Positions 1 to 12,672 of a stretch of DNA of 64,000 bases are shown here, piece by piece. The notes beneath the pieces are model-generated. The model saw only the letters and a list, made by a program, of their open reading frames with translations. It did not search any database and had not been told where the DNA came from. A program made the position numbers and the translations under genes. Positions within the stretch are counted from its first letter, which is position 1, and each line of letters opens with the position of its first letter. The stretch comes from Progne subis subis. Its lineage: Eukaryota > Chordata > Aves > Passeriformes > Hirundinidae. The stretch is taken from contig JAKJHU010000141.1 of NCBI GenBank assembly GCA_022316685.1, positions 186,001-250,000 on the forward strand. The letters are read 5' to 3'.

Positions 1-1910
1 AAAATCTCATTCTTTTCCAGGGCTTTGGAGATATTCCAGAGGTCGTACATGTAGTAAGAAATGGCAAGTGTCAGAAGGTATTTTGTATTTTACAGAAATG
101 CTCTGCAGCTTTAGGACAGGCATCAAGAATACTGAATACGTGTACTTTAAACAATAATGGGGAGTTTAGGAAGCAGGGAAAGGCTCCAGTCAAATTTAGC
201 CAGTGAGTTTGGGGATAAGGTTGCTCTCTCTTGCATCCAATCCAGTAAAAGTGGAATTCTGATCCTTTTTTATTCCACTGGAAGATGGATCTGCAATGTA
301 ACTGCACTGTTACACACCGACCACCACAAACCACAAATGTCTTCTGCCACTCTGACAACAACAACCAAAACTTTAGGCCTCCATTACAGCTAAATTAAAC
401 TGCCGTGCAGTTCAATTAGGCCATTTAAAATGCATATTTTTGGGCAAGTCCTAATTAGCTTTCAGCAAGCAGAGGAAGCCCCAGCCTTGATTAACAACCT
501 CATTTACTCCGAGACACTCCTGCAGAGCCCGGTGATCGCTGCCTGCACCCACCACTGGAGATCACAAGTTGGCGAGCAACCGCGGAAAATATTAAGCTGC
601 AAGCACACGTGGGTTTTTCCATGGACCAGACAACCAGAGAATGAAAATGGCTGGGCTGGAAGGGATGTTAAAGCTCATCTCTTTCCATACAAATGGGCAG
701 GGAAACCTTCCCCTATCCCAGGTAGCTCAGAGCTCCATCAGACCTGGCCTCGGACACTTCTAGGGATGGGGCAGACCAGCAGTGGCTCTTGTAGCTGCCA
801 CTGCTTCAGGTCTTCCTAGAACATAAATAAACAAACAATACAATAAAATCAACACAAAGCATGGGTGAACATCCACCAGCTCCTGTCATCTACAGGGAAC
901 CCTGCACTGAATGAGTCAATGGGAGAACAGGAGGATTTTTTGCTCTGCAGCCTGATTGTCACCACTGACATCCTTGGGAACTGGGAATCTACAGCACCTT
1001 TACACACCTGGACCACGACTTCCCACTCTCAGTTTAACCTTCCATGAAAAAAAAAAGGATTAAAAACACTTGCTAATGAACATCAGCAGTAAGCAGCAGG
1101 GCCAGAGTTGCTTTTGAAGCAGAGCTAAATTTGATGGATACCAAGAGCGTTTAGCACTTGTACACAATCACACAGCCACAATATGTCTGTGGCAACCTTC
1201 CACGTACTACAAAAAGAAATTTTATGAAAAAACGTTCACAGGAGTTTGTTCACAACAGACTTGGGAGCTGTATTGTTATTCTACCATCAACTGAGAAGCA
1301 AGAATAAAATATAAACTTCCCAGTGAACCCAAAGAAAAAATTACACTCCAAACATCTGTTTACAAATCTTAGAATGAAGCTTTTTACAAAGCCTTATCTT
1401 TTAATTACCTCCTGCCCCCTTCCACGCCATCCCTTTTGGCTTGCTGATTTATTTTCTTGGACATTTTGGCACTTAGGAGTTTGACTACATCATTTAGTTC
1501 AACCAACGACAAACTCCGGGTGGCTGCGAGATGAACGACCATAATGAGTTTTATATTTTAAATATACATAGAGCAACATTACAGGCTACTGTGTTCTGCA
1601 GAAGGGTCCTGCAAGCAGTCAATCAGTCCTGCAAGAGCTCTGTGTGAGCGGCTGCTTGGCTCCTCCTGCCTGGTGGCTGCCAGCCCCTGGCCAGCTCACA
1701 CCTCCCTGCTCCCTGTGACCATCTGCAGCTTGAGATGCGGCCTCCCTGCCAGAACTCAAAGGAGAGGAGGCAGGGGAAGCCAGGGAGACAAATCAAACAG
1801 CCAGGCAGTGCCCGAGCTTTCCCGCCAGCACCATTCCAGGCCAGCGTGATCACCCAGCCCCCTGCAGACTGCTGCTCCTGCAGTCCCGGCACAGCGCTGG
1901 AGCCGGAGCG

Positions 1911-2740
1911 CTGCTCGCAGGCTCTGCCATTCCACCACCGCCAGCATCACCATCACCACCATCATCATCATCACCACTGCTGCTCCCAGGCTCTGCCATT
2001 CCACCACCGCCACCATCACCATCACCACCATCATCATCATCATCACTGCTGCTCCCAGGCTCTGCCATTCCACCACCGCCACCATCATCATCACCACCAT
2101 CATCATCACCATCATCATCACTGCTGCTCCCAGGCTCTGCCATTCCACCACCGCCACCATCATCATCACCACCATCATCATCACCACCATCATCATCACT
2201 GCTGCTCCCAGGCTCTGCCACTCCACCACCGCCAGCATCATCATCACCACCATCATCATCACTGCTGCTCCCAGGCTCTGCCATTCCACCATCATCATCA
2301 TCACCACTGCTGCTCCCAGGCTCTGCCATTCCACCATCATCATCATCATCACCACTGCTGCTCCCAGGCTCTGCCATTCCACCACTGCCACCACCATCAT
2401 CACCACCATCATCATCATCACCACTGCTGCTCCCAGGCTCTGCCATTCCACCACCGCCACCACGACCATCACCACCATCATCATCATCATCACTGCTGCT
2501 CCCAGGCTCTGCCATTCCACCACCGCCACCACCATCATCACCACCATCATCATCATCACCACTGCTGCTCCCAGGCTCTGCCATTCCACCATCATCATCA
2601 TCATCATCACTGCTGCTCCCAGGCTCTGCCATTCCACCATCATCATCATCACCACTGCTGCTCCCAGGCTCTGCCATTCCACCATCATCATCATCATCAC
2701 CACCGCTGCTCCTGGGGCTCTGCCATTCCACCATCCTCAC
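1911..2740 (+). repeat. Minisatellite with embedded CAT/CAC trinucleotide tracts, about 13 units
   Basis: A core reading CTGCTCCCAGGCTCTGCCAT followed by TCCACCA repeats about 13 times plus a degenerate final copy near 2706-2740. Cores are separated by CAT/CAC tracts of differing length, some with a CCGCCA junction. All length changes are multiples of three, so a plus-strand frame stays open as a His-rich repeat with CCSQALPFHH cores. Two minus-strand frames are also open (Asp/Gly-rich and Met/Val-rich). Openness in several frames, and the lack of splice sites or family similarity, argue for noncoding intronic DNA. Confidence 0.9.
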
Positions 2741-4074
2741 CACTGCTGACAGCAGCTCTGCTGCCTGGGCACCCCCTGGCCTGCCAGATGGTGACTCCTG
2801 TTCCACAACACTCAGCAGACACCACGGCCAAAGCGTGTTCCAGAGCAGAGCTGTGTTTTTTGGAGATGGCGGTGTGATGTTCCCTGCAGCTCCAGCTTTC
2901 CCTTAGGCACAGCTATCATCCCAAATACTTTTGCTGGATTCCTTTTCTGCCCTGGAGGGCTGGAAAGAAGACAGGAACAGCAGCCCAGCTGGAGAAGATG
3001 AGTGGTATTCCTCCTTCCCCAAGACAAGCATTAGCTGCCACTTCACAGCAGCCAACAAGTCCCACCCAGGACTGGGCTCTCCCCAGAGCACAGAGACCTG
3101 GCAAGTGACTCCTAGGTCTGACTGGGATTGCTGATCTGGTATTAAACAAGCTGTGCATCATTTCCATATGACCTTGATTCCTCCCCTTACAGCCCTGTTC
3201 CTGGACATACTGCAGATACACGACGAAACCCTCTCAAGAGAACGCACTGAGTTGTCGAATCAAGACTTAGAACAGACTCGCTGCAAATACACTGTTCAAC
3301 TCACTTAATCCTTAATTAGGTTTCATTTTTTTTAATGCAAAGCTTCAACAATTAGCCCAGGAGAAACTGTAAAAGCAGAAGCCAGGCCACCAAGGACATC
3401 TCCCACACACATCTCTCTGCTGGCGGGGCTGCACCGTTATTACCCAGCTCCAGCAGCCCAGCGCGGGTGTGGATGCCCCAGTTGGACAGCACTTGCACAA
3501 CCCCAGCCTGTAAAACCCACACACCCCTCCAAAGCGCTCTATTCCCTGCAAAACACTCGCCTGCCATGACTCTTGCACACAAAGGGAACTATCCACAGAA
3601 CTGACACCTGCTTTGAACCAGGAAATAATCCTATCTCCCTAATGTCTGATGTACAAATGAGGTCTTCATTGTTTTCATTGTACACACTGTTTACACGCGG
3701 TTTCATAAAACTCACCACGAACAAGCCATCTCCATAATTAATTGAAGTAGGTGGGAACTAGAGTAAGGATTAGAGAGAGGTTTTATCAGCTTAACTCAGA
3801 GGTGTGTTCCTGAAGTCACACACCTCCCATGTGCTGCTGCTGCCCTGGGGAACAGGGAGCACTTGGCATTTTGGCACTTCCACTTTGGTCTCCGTATTCA
3901 TTCATCTGCACACAGACCAGACAGCCACTGGTGGGAATTAGCAAAGGTCTGAGCTTTAACTCAAAATCTGAGCTTTAAATGGTGACTTTTAAACCTCTCC
4001 TACAATGTTTTGACTTAGTAAAAGCCAAACAGAACTTCTTAGATAATATGTACAAGCACTAGGAACAACAGCTC

Positions 4075-4101
<27 letters not shown>
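4075..4101. repeat. A27 homopolymer
   Basis: Twenty-seven consecutive A on the plus strand. No retrocopy or target-site duplication was recognised beside it. Confidence 0.9.
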
Positions 4102-4105
<4 letters not shown>

Positions 4106-7100
4106 GATTTAGGACTAAACCTTCTAGATCATCATTATTTAATACCTTGACTGAGCATTTCCTGCTCTGACAGGATCAACTCCAACCCAAGTCAGACAGC
4201 TCCATCACCAGCACACACAGCAGTGTATGTCTGCCATGGGGGGGACTAACAATGAAGATGGAAATATTCATTTTATTCCTTTCAAACTAAAACCCGTAAG
4301 AAGCGAGCTCAACTGAATACTAAGTGATGTAGCTGGTTTAGCCTCTGCCTGCCTTTTTTTATCCCCCTGAACTCCAAGATGTTCAACCAGGTACAACATG
4401 GAAGCAACCCCTGCAGCTTTAAAAACATTGAAGGCAATTTCCAAACGTGCTGCTCTGCTTTCACCACGCTCACACCACACCAGCAGCCACTTCTAGAACT
4501 GCTCCAGGCCCACTGAGACCTCCCCTGAATTCTGTAGCAAGCAGACTCCTAAAGATGGGCAGGAGCTCATGTTCACTTTTCCTGAAGCATCTGTCTGAAA
4601 AGGGTGGATTTTAACGGTGTTATTTACAATTAACAACATTATAACCCATAAAAGTCTGAGTTTATAGGTTTCTTTCCTGCAGTAACGTTTATCTGACAAT
4701 AATTTTGCAGACCACAGGTTTACAGAGCAGGGACACCTGGTCTCCTGTTTAGTCTGAGGTCCAATTAAGCAGCAGGCAGAGGTCCTGGTGCTCACCCTCC
4801 TCACTCCTCCATCTCAACCATCTAAAAATTCAAATCTCCTCCCCCTACTTTACCTTTATCTCTTATTTTATTAATGTTACTAAAACTGCAGTCAGCTTGT
4901 ATGCATTTATCTGAAATTCCTTTCCATTGAGGGTCCATGAAATCGTCTTTGTAACCCTTACAACTTGTTTAAGCTCAAAAGTCACTCTCAGTCTGCAAAG
5001 AAAAACTGGAAAACAAACTGAACCACCTCAGTTCCCATTCAGTTCCAGTGAGAAGCCTCCTTCTGTTCTTGCAAAACGGAAACTAAAACAGGATAGCTCT
5101 GGATGTTTAAGGCCACCATGCTCTCTAGATAAATTAAAAAATAATGTAACCCAGGGTTTTGAAAGAACAGCAAGAACTGTAAAGAAGGTTCTGTTAACCT
5201 TGGATCAATACTGGAAACACACAGAAATAGTGGATGAGTAAGAAATTGCAAACCATCTCCTACTTAGTAAACTTCAAACAGTTTCCTGAAGACATTTCAA
5301 GAAAAAACAAAGCTAGCTTTGTTAAAACGAGCCAACTGCAACGCTGTCACAGCCAGCCTGGGCAGGGCAGCAAACCACGGATACCTGGAGCTTTTTTCAC
5401 TCCTGATAACCAAACCCTGTCCAAACCCAGCCAGCTCAGGAGGAACTGGCACAAACCAACAAACCCAGCAGCTTTTAGTGCTCCTGTTGCTTCCCCAGGC
5501 ACAGGGAGCTCAGCACACCTCGAGATCACACAGAGGCACTCTCACAGCATCAGGGCTGATGGACAGCTCTGTATTTACTCAGAGATAACACCTGCCTCTC
5601 ACAGGATTACTTTAGCATCTACTATAATGTGTTTAAATGAGATGTAGGTCTACAGGCACCTGAATTTGCTTTTTGATATATTTACTAAAATGCTGGCAGG
5701 TTTGATGCATGCTTTGCAGAGGCCTATTTTTTAAAATAGAGGAATTACACCTTGTTCTTACTTAAAAGTTTCTAAAATATTAGGCTAGACAGAGATCCAA
5801 TTCCAAGCTTTAAACTGCCTGATAGACCTTGACAACAGGGCTGGCTTTTATGCATCATCTTGTAATGCAATAAATTTCTCTTGAAACATCTTCACCTATG
5901 CACCAGGACATGTCACTGTGATACAGAAAACCTGACATGAAAATAAAAATAAATTAATAAATTAGCTGCTCAGAGAACAACTGTCTTATGGCCAGAAAAG
6001 CGCACTTCCTATGAGAGACTCAAACAGATAATCTTATTTTAGTTTATTGAAAGGTAATTTAAGTAAGGAATAATTATGAAGTACAACTAATCAGGCCGCA
6101 GGTAATTTAAGACTGGAGACAAAGGTATGAGAGCTGATAGCCACAGTCCTCCAATTTCAGACTGGAAATGCAGTTAATGAAAAGCTGAGATTTTAACCTG
6201 AAGTTAATGTTCTACCTCGAACGATGGCACAGGAAGTTTCGAAGGCGTAACCCGAGTGCCCAATAATAGAACACAAACAGAAGAACCCAGCGTTCCTTAA
6301 TTTTTAACGCCTGCGTTTCTGCAGGCTTGCTTTTCTGAAACCACATGGCGACCTGCTTCTCAGAGAAACCTCTCCTCCTTTTCCCAGCTGACGTTATTTG
6401 CCAACCTTCCTTTCCATTGTTTGGCACCGTAATTCCCCCTCTTTTGCTTCCGCCCTCTCTGCCGATGGCATCCATAAAAATCCCCTGAACCCTCCTCCTT
6501 CTCCTTTTCCAACCCTCCCCTCACAGAGGTTTTTTTGTTCGCACACGAACGCATGAATCAACCCGATGATGTGGCCACTTCCCATGGGGGAGCATCAGCA
6601 GCATGCAGCAGGGATTTAGGAACGCGCGTTTTCACCCCGCAGCGCGTCCCTCGTCCTTCCTCCCGGGCCCGCGGACGGTGCCCACACCTGGGAGCTGCCA
6701 GTGCCAATCCTACACGCTGCCCATGGGTGTTCCCAGCCCAGCAGCACGGGCTGTGCTCCTGGGAAAGGAAAAGCAGCGTTTTCCATAAAGCACAGCCTCT
6801 CCTCTGCAGGATACAGCTCTCTGCGTGTATCTGCTAACAACATCTCAGTATTTCTCCACCCCCTCCCCATGTTTCTCCTTTTTGTCAAGCTCTCCAGCAT
6901 TTGTTCTGGGATCTAATTAAGGTCCCTTATCACCATGGCAAGAGGGGGGCAAGGTCTAACAAAACAGCATTAATGAACCGATTGTTTTCACTGGGCACAT
7001 ACAGAGTTCTAATCCCCAAGATTGGAACATATCTACACTTGGAAAAAAAAAAAAAAAAAGATTAAATCTAAAGGAGTCCGTGTTGTTTACATTTTTGCAA

Positions 7101-7129
7101 GACTTGAACTTGAAGCCCTGTATTGCTGG

Positions 7130-7763
7130 TGTTGAGGGTTAAGTTCTCCTGTAGAATTTTTCCCCCCCCCTCGTTTAAGTAGGGGCAGTTTAAGCGGTGC
7201 TTAACCTGACAAAAGAAGTTGATCACTTGGTTTTGGGGAAGGGAGGAGGCTCCGGAGAGAGCTGGGGGGTGGCCTCACTTCTCTCAGCTTTCCCGGGGAG
7301 GACGGTCGGACTACGGGTAGCTGCCTGGAGTCCACAGCTAACGGAGGAGTTTGGTCCTGGGAATTCTATCGTCTGTTGGAGCGCCCAGGAATTCGGAGTT
7401 TCTTCGTTACCCTGCTGGATTTTGGGTCAGCCCGGGGTCCAGCCGCTGCGGGTTCTCCAGCACTGCCCACTTTGCCTGCCGGGGCACTCCCTGCCTGCCT
7501 GCTGAGGACAAATCCATCGCTTCCAGCTTGCAGCCATCAGCGACGGACTTTGCCACCGTTTGCCCTCAGGGTTCTTGGTTCTGTTTTACTGTTATTATAA
7601 GTGCTGTTGTTGTTTGTCTGTCCTGTTGTATTTACTAGTAAAGGACTGTTATTCCTTTTCCCTATAGCTCTGACCGAAAGTTTTTTTTTTTAATCTTCTA
7701 AATTATAATAACCCGGAGGCTTGCCTCTCCTTAGCAGACAACTGTCTTTTTCAAACCAAGACA
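7130..7763 (+). mobile_element. Solo LTR of an endogenous retrovirus (ERVL-like), 634 bp
   Basis: The element begins TGTTGAGGG and ends CCAAGACA, with TGT...ACA termini. It is flanked by a perfect 5-bp target-site duplication GCTGG (7125-7129 and 7764-7768). The 3' part (ACTAGTAAAGGACTGTTATTCC and AATTATAATAACCCGGAGG) resembles LTRs common in songbird genomes as I recall them. No internal retroviral coding sequence is present, so it is a recombined solo LTR. A 5-bp duplication is usual for ERVL-type integrases. Confidence 0.8.
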
Positions 7764-9824
7764 GCTGGCATAATCCAACATCACCTCAGAACTTAAATTT
7801 TAACGGGAGTTTTATCCTGATTAGGACAGGCAGCTTCATTTTGCCTCCTCTTCTGAGCATATGCAGAAGTCTCACTCCTACCATCTCACTCTCCTTCAAA
7901 GGGATCAGCTTCCCGTAAACTTCATTAGTTAGATACCATTTTATAGGTAATTCAGAACCTCTTCCCACCTTTCTGGGTTATTAAATCTATTAACATCCCA
8001 GGATATTGTTATGTAAGTACTGCTCATCTCCATTATGCAGCAGAATGAGACGAGAGCGATTAGAACCAAGTTTGCCTTGTTTCCTCTCATTCCCTGCGTG
8101 AACTCAGGTACCAGAAGCCAAGAAAACCTTCAGGGGATGCAGCTTTGATACTGAAGGGAAAGAACCAAAGGAGAACCGAAGAAGTCCACGTGAGAAAAGA
8201 AACGTGGGCTTCAGGTGAGAGTTGTAAGGGAGAAGGTGCCGTGTTTCCTTGCCCTGTAAGAGCAAATTCTTCACTCTTCCCAGTATTAGTGTCCTTGCTC
8301 CCTCCCCTCATCTTCAATCCAACTTCCAGTAACATCCAAGGATTTTAATGCCACTTACAGTCAACCCCCCTTGGAAGGATTCCCTCCAAGAAATGTCTCA
8401 TTTAAATGCTACAGAAAGTGTTCCTCTTAACTCTACCCCCTCCTGCCACTGGCTCCCCTGGTTGCCTTTTGAAAAAAAACTGCTAAAAGAGGTTAATTTT
8501 TGGACAAGAAATCAGTCCTGGCCACAAGTAATCGGCAAAACTAGAATAGAATATTTCACTAGAATAGAAGTCTTGAAAATAGAATCCTGAACCTTTCAAT
8601 TAAGCATAAGAACTCCTCTGTGAGGGGAAGAAGTTTTACAGCCTAAACTTTGAAGGTTGCCTCCTGTTCCTACACTGTGTAATAAGGTACTGAAAATCTG
8701 ACTCTCCAGTACAGGATAAAATGTAACATTTACAAAGCAGGATGCAGAATGGAAGAGCCATGGGACACCACACACAAGCAACAGGAAAAACGCAAGGAGG
8801 AAACTCCAGCAGAGGAACTAAACTTCTTTTTACTAGAAGAAATCAAAAAGTATTTTTAAAGCAGTAACTGAGAGAATTCTTCAACGCACTTTTCAAACAT
8901 TAACTGATTTTCAGGATGCTCCTGGGAAGCAAACACATCCATATTTAATAATCCCATTAAACAAGTGAGGTGGACAGGACAGAAAAGTGATGGCACCATT
9001 ATAGGGCCAAGAGAAAAGTCAACGTTGGCTCAGTGACACCTCCTGCGTACTTTAAATGCAAACCTATTTCCCTCGTGCACTGTTCTGCTGTCATCACACA
9101 TTTTGGAAAATAAATGCCAATGCCAGAGAGGGGGACAGCAACTTTAGCCCACTGCTCCACATCCCATCTACCTGAAAAATCCCTGCCTGCCCCGCTTGGT
9201 CACCTGCCCTTCTGGACAATAAAGTGACTTCTGGTGGGAGTCCTTGAGCTCAGAAAAGCATCACACAATGCAAACAGAGCTCGTCACACGGGCTTGGCTC
9301 TCCCATCCTCTCTGCAACAAAGATCCCAACAGCAATCCCAACGATTTTTATCCCAAGGATAAAAAACATCCCAAGGTGCAACAGCTGGGATTTTTTTCAG
9401 TAAATGCACAAGTGCAGGCAGCGTGGGACAATGAGACCATAAGGGATGGCTGCTGAGAACACAACCACTTGTTGCTGCGTGAAAAGTAACACATCCAAAC
9501 CAGAGTTTGTTTTGTCCTTTGCTCCCACGTTCGTGGTCCCACTGGCCTCAGCAAGCACTTGTTACACCACACAGGTTTCGAACAGGGTTAAGACAAAGTT
9601 TGCTGAGGAACCAGCACTGCCAGAAACAGGCTGGATGTTAGAGCCTTCAGGTCTTCTGGCTCCCACAAGCACAAGGCACCTCCCTGAAGACAGAAACACA
9701 GAACTCCATTCAGAATTAAGGAGGAGGCTGACAAGATAAAGGAAAACTTGGCTGGGTTGCAATGAGCTACAGCAGAGCTCACCTTTCTAAGCTCCAGTCC
9801 TGCCTAAAACACCGAGGACTTTGT

Positions 9825-9925
9825 AGAATCATTTAGGATGGAGAAGGCCTCCAAGATCGTCCAACCATTAACCCAGCACTGCCAAGCCCACCACAAAGCC
9901 ACATCCCTAAGTGCAACATTTTGGA
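9825..9925 (-). mobile_element. CR1 retrotransposon 3' fragment
   Basis: Typical avian CR1 tail read in antisense: TAGAATCATTTAGGATGGAG, then AAGGCCTCCAAGATCGTCC and AACCCAGCACTGCCAAGCCC. The element's 3' end is to the left. It is 5'-truncated, as most CR1 copies are. Confidence 0.8.
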
Positions 9926-10204
9926 GGTTGACGCCAATAACGTTTCCTGCGTGAGAGTGCTAAACCTAATTTTATTTCATGCACAACTGCAATGAAACTA
10001 CTTCTTATTACAACACATAATTAGTGGGCTAACTTTCCAAAATAAAAATGGCCATGGAATTCAGAACCAGGCTATTCTTCTACCAACCAGTAATTTTATT
10101 GCTCGAGCTCGCCCCAAACATAAAACCACTTACATTGACAAATGCCACGGAATCGCAACTCTGACCTATTGGGTAAATAAAGTCAATGTGATTTAAAATG
10201 ATTC

Positions 10205-10277
10205 AAAGGGCTGGCAGTCAGACTCGATGATCCTTGTGGGTCCCTTCCGACCCAGGGTATTCTATAGTTCTATAAAA
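10205..10277 (+). mobile_element. CR1 retrotransposon 3' tail, short
   Basis: Sense CR1 end with GATGATCCTTGTGGGTCCCT and the degenerate terminal repeat ATTCTATAGTTCTATA. It lies about 280 bp from an oppositely oriented CR1 fragment. Confidence 0.75.
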
Positions 10278-12645
10278 TTCCAGAAATCCTGTGCTCACAC
10301 AGACTCCCTACCCTGCACATACATTCCGAAACGAAATACATTATCTGGAGGTAGTAAACACATTCGTAAAGGGTGTCACTTATTCCTGTCAACAGCGCTG
10401 ATGAATAACACTGTTAACATGGATCAGATCGCCCACCAACTACAATCACAGGCTTTCCCTGTCCAAGAGCCACGCAACTTCTCCAATTAGCTGCTCAGAA
10501 CTAATTGTCAGATGCAATTTTCAGTCAGCAGTTTCTTCTCCCCCCTTCAGGTGCTCCTTTTGCAGGCACTGCCCGCAGCACCAGCCTGGCTCAGCCACCT
10601 CCCTCCCTCCTCTGTCCCAGACCTAATCTCTCCTCACAGCTTTTGAGCACAGCTCTTCCAGGCAGCTGACATTTAAATAAGCTCTGTATTGACTTTCCTC
10701 TGCTGTACCTCGAGTCCTCCTTGTTTTCCTTATGTTCATATTCCAACTCTGCTGCTCTGCAGCTCCTTCCGAAGGTAATGGAAGCGGAGCTGGACTGATA
10801 ATCAATAAATACCTTCACCCTGCAATTCCTCAGAGGCCGAGCTCAGAAGGAGATTTCCCCTCTCTTCCCATGCATATTCACTATTCTGGATAAACTTTTA
10901 AAAGGCAGGAAAAGCTTCCTTCCCAAATCTGCAGCATGTTTCTGACGACGCTAAGCCTGTGAACTTTCCCTTAACTCGCATTAAACCGATACAACTTTTA
11001 ATTAAAAAAGTAATTTTGAAAAATTGCTTGTGCGGTGCGGAAGGTGATGTTCAGACAGCATCACTGATCCCTGGAGTTCTGCAGCCTTGAGTTTAATAAA
11101 CTGAATTTTCAAAAGTAAACACAGCTTGCATCAGCACGAGCCTTCTATTTTTAGCCTCGTATTTTCCTAACATTTCCTTGCTTAGCCAGAAGAGGATGCT
11201 TTCAGAGCACCCCACACTCAACACTGGACTGGAAAAGGAGAAAATTCCCAGCCCCAGGAGCTGTGTCCACCTGCCAGGTGAGGAAGCCTTGGAGCAAGGG
11301 AGGAGGGTGAGACATCTCCTCCCCCAGCCAGGAGCCGAGGAATGAACTCACAGCCCACCTTCTTGGTGAAGGAAATCCCAGACACAAGGACTGCCCTAAC
11401 ATTTACACCTGAGCCTCACACAGCAGCTCCTGCCTCCTCCAACTGTAATTCAGGATTTATTTTGCCTAATTTGCTATTTCCTGTAGGAGGTGATCCAGCA
11501 GCAAGGGGGAGGGGCACGGGGCAGAACAAAAGCAAAATAAAAACCAACCCCAAATGTCTTGCCCGAGGCAGGAACAAGTCAAAAACACTCTCAAGTTTCA
11601 TTCTGTTTGTTTTCAGAGCTGTTCACCTGGTGGTTTTTTGGTTTTTTCTTTTCAAGCTATTTTAGAACAATCATTTGACTTATCTTTACTCCACAACTTC
11701 AGAAAGATGCTCCATGACAGTGGGTGCCATTTCTCCCTTTTCTCTCTCCTCTCCCCCTTATCAATTTATCCCAATTATCCCACTGCCACAGGCTCAAGCA
11801 AGGGCAGGGAAGCCAAGATTCTTGGGTTCATTTCCCACCTGCAGGTCATTAATTTCCCTGTAGAGCAGGGAGAAGTGGGCTGTGCAGCTTTATCCCTGTT
11901 TATAAAACAAATACTCTGAGAATCCAGGCACGCTGTGCTGATCTGAAACACCAGGCATTCAGTTATTATACATAAATAAATATAAATACAGCATCTACCC
12001 TGTTCACTCTTATTTGCATTTCTACTATTTTAGAACTTCTAATGTTGTTAGAAATGCCAAAAAGAGATGATTTCATGTTCTCATGCCTATTCCACCAGGA
12101 AATGGTGGGCCTGAATGCAATTTTTTCCTTCTGCTAAAACTGTACTTCTAACCGTATTTTCTCAGTCAAAGCTTCATAAGAAAGCAGCTTTAAAGGTGTT
12201 GGTTGCAGCTGCAGTGAAATAAACACTTAAACATTCAGTACTACCCATGCTGAGAGAGGTATTTCATCTTCACATCCTTTAACTCCCAGCACCACCAGTG
12301 ATTATCCCGTAAAACTTAATTCTGGAGAGCGTTTTATTAAATATGCATTTGGATTTGGTCTCAGCTCCGTAAAATATTTAATCGTGTGCCTAAGCATTAC
12401 GTAGCCCACCAAGTTTGGATTTTAGGCCGGCTGGTAACACACACAACAATCTCCAGAAGATAAAACACGTTCATTCTTTATCTGAAGAGCTCCACTCTGC
12501 AGATCAGCCACTCAGAGATGTGCCAGCTCCAGCTCTAACTAGCTCTTCACACTTTTTTAAAGACTAATAGGCTCCACATATTCATCTCCAAAGGGTATAA
12601 ATTCCCTTCCTCTCTTTCCCTTTTAAATATGTCAGGCAACATTAC

Positions 12646-12672
12646 AAAAAAAAAAAAAAAAAAAAAAAAAAA
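12646..12672. repeat. A27 homopolymer
   Basis: Twenty-seven consecutive A on the plus strand, in sequence without recognisable genes. Confidence 0.9.

Noticed and set aside
1735..2877. 380-codon His-rich open frame
   Set aside because: It is a minisatellite open in three frames on both strands, with no similarity to a known protein and no exon structure.
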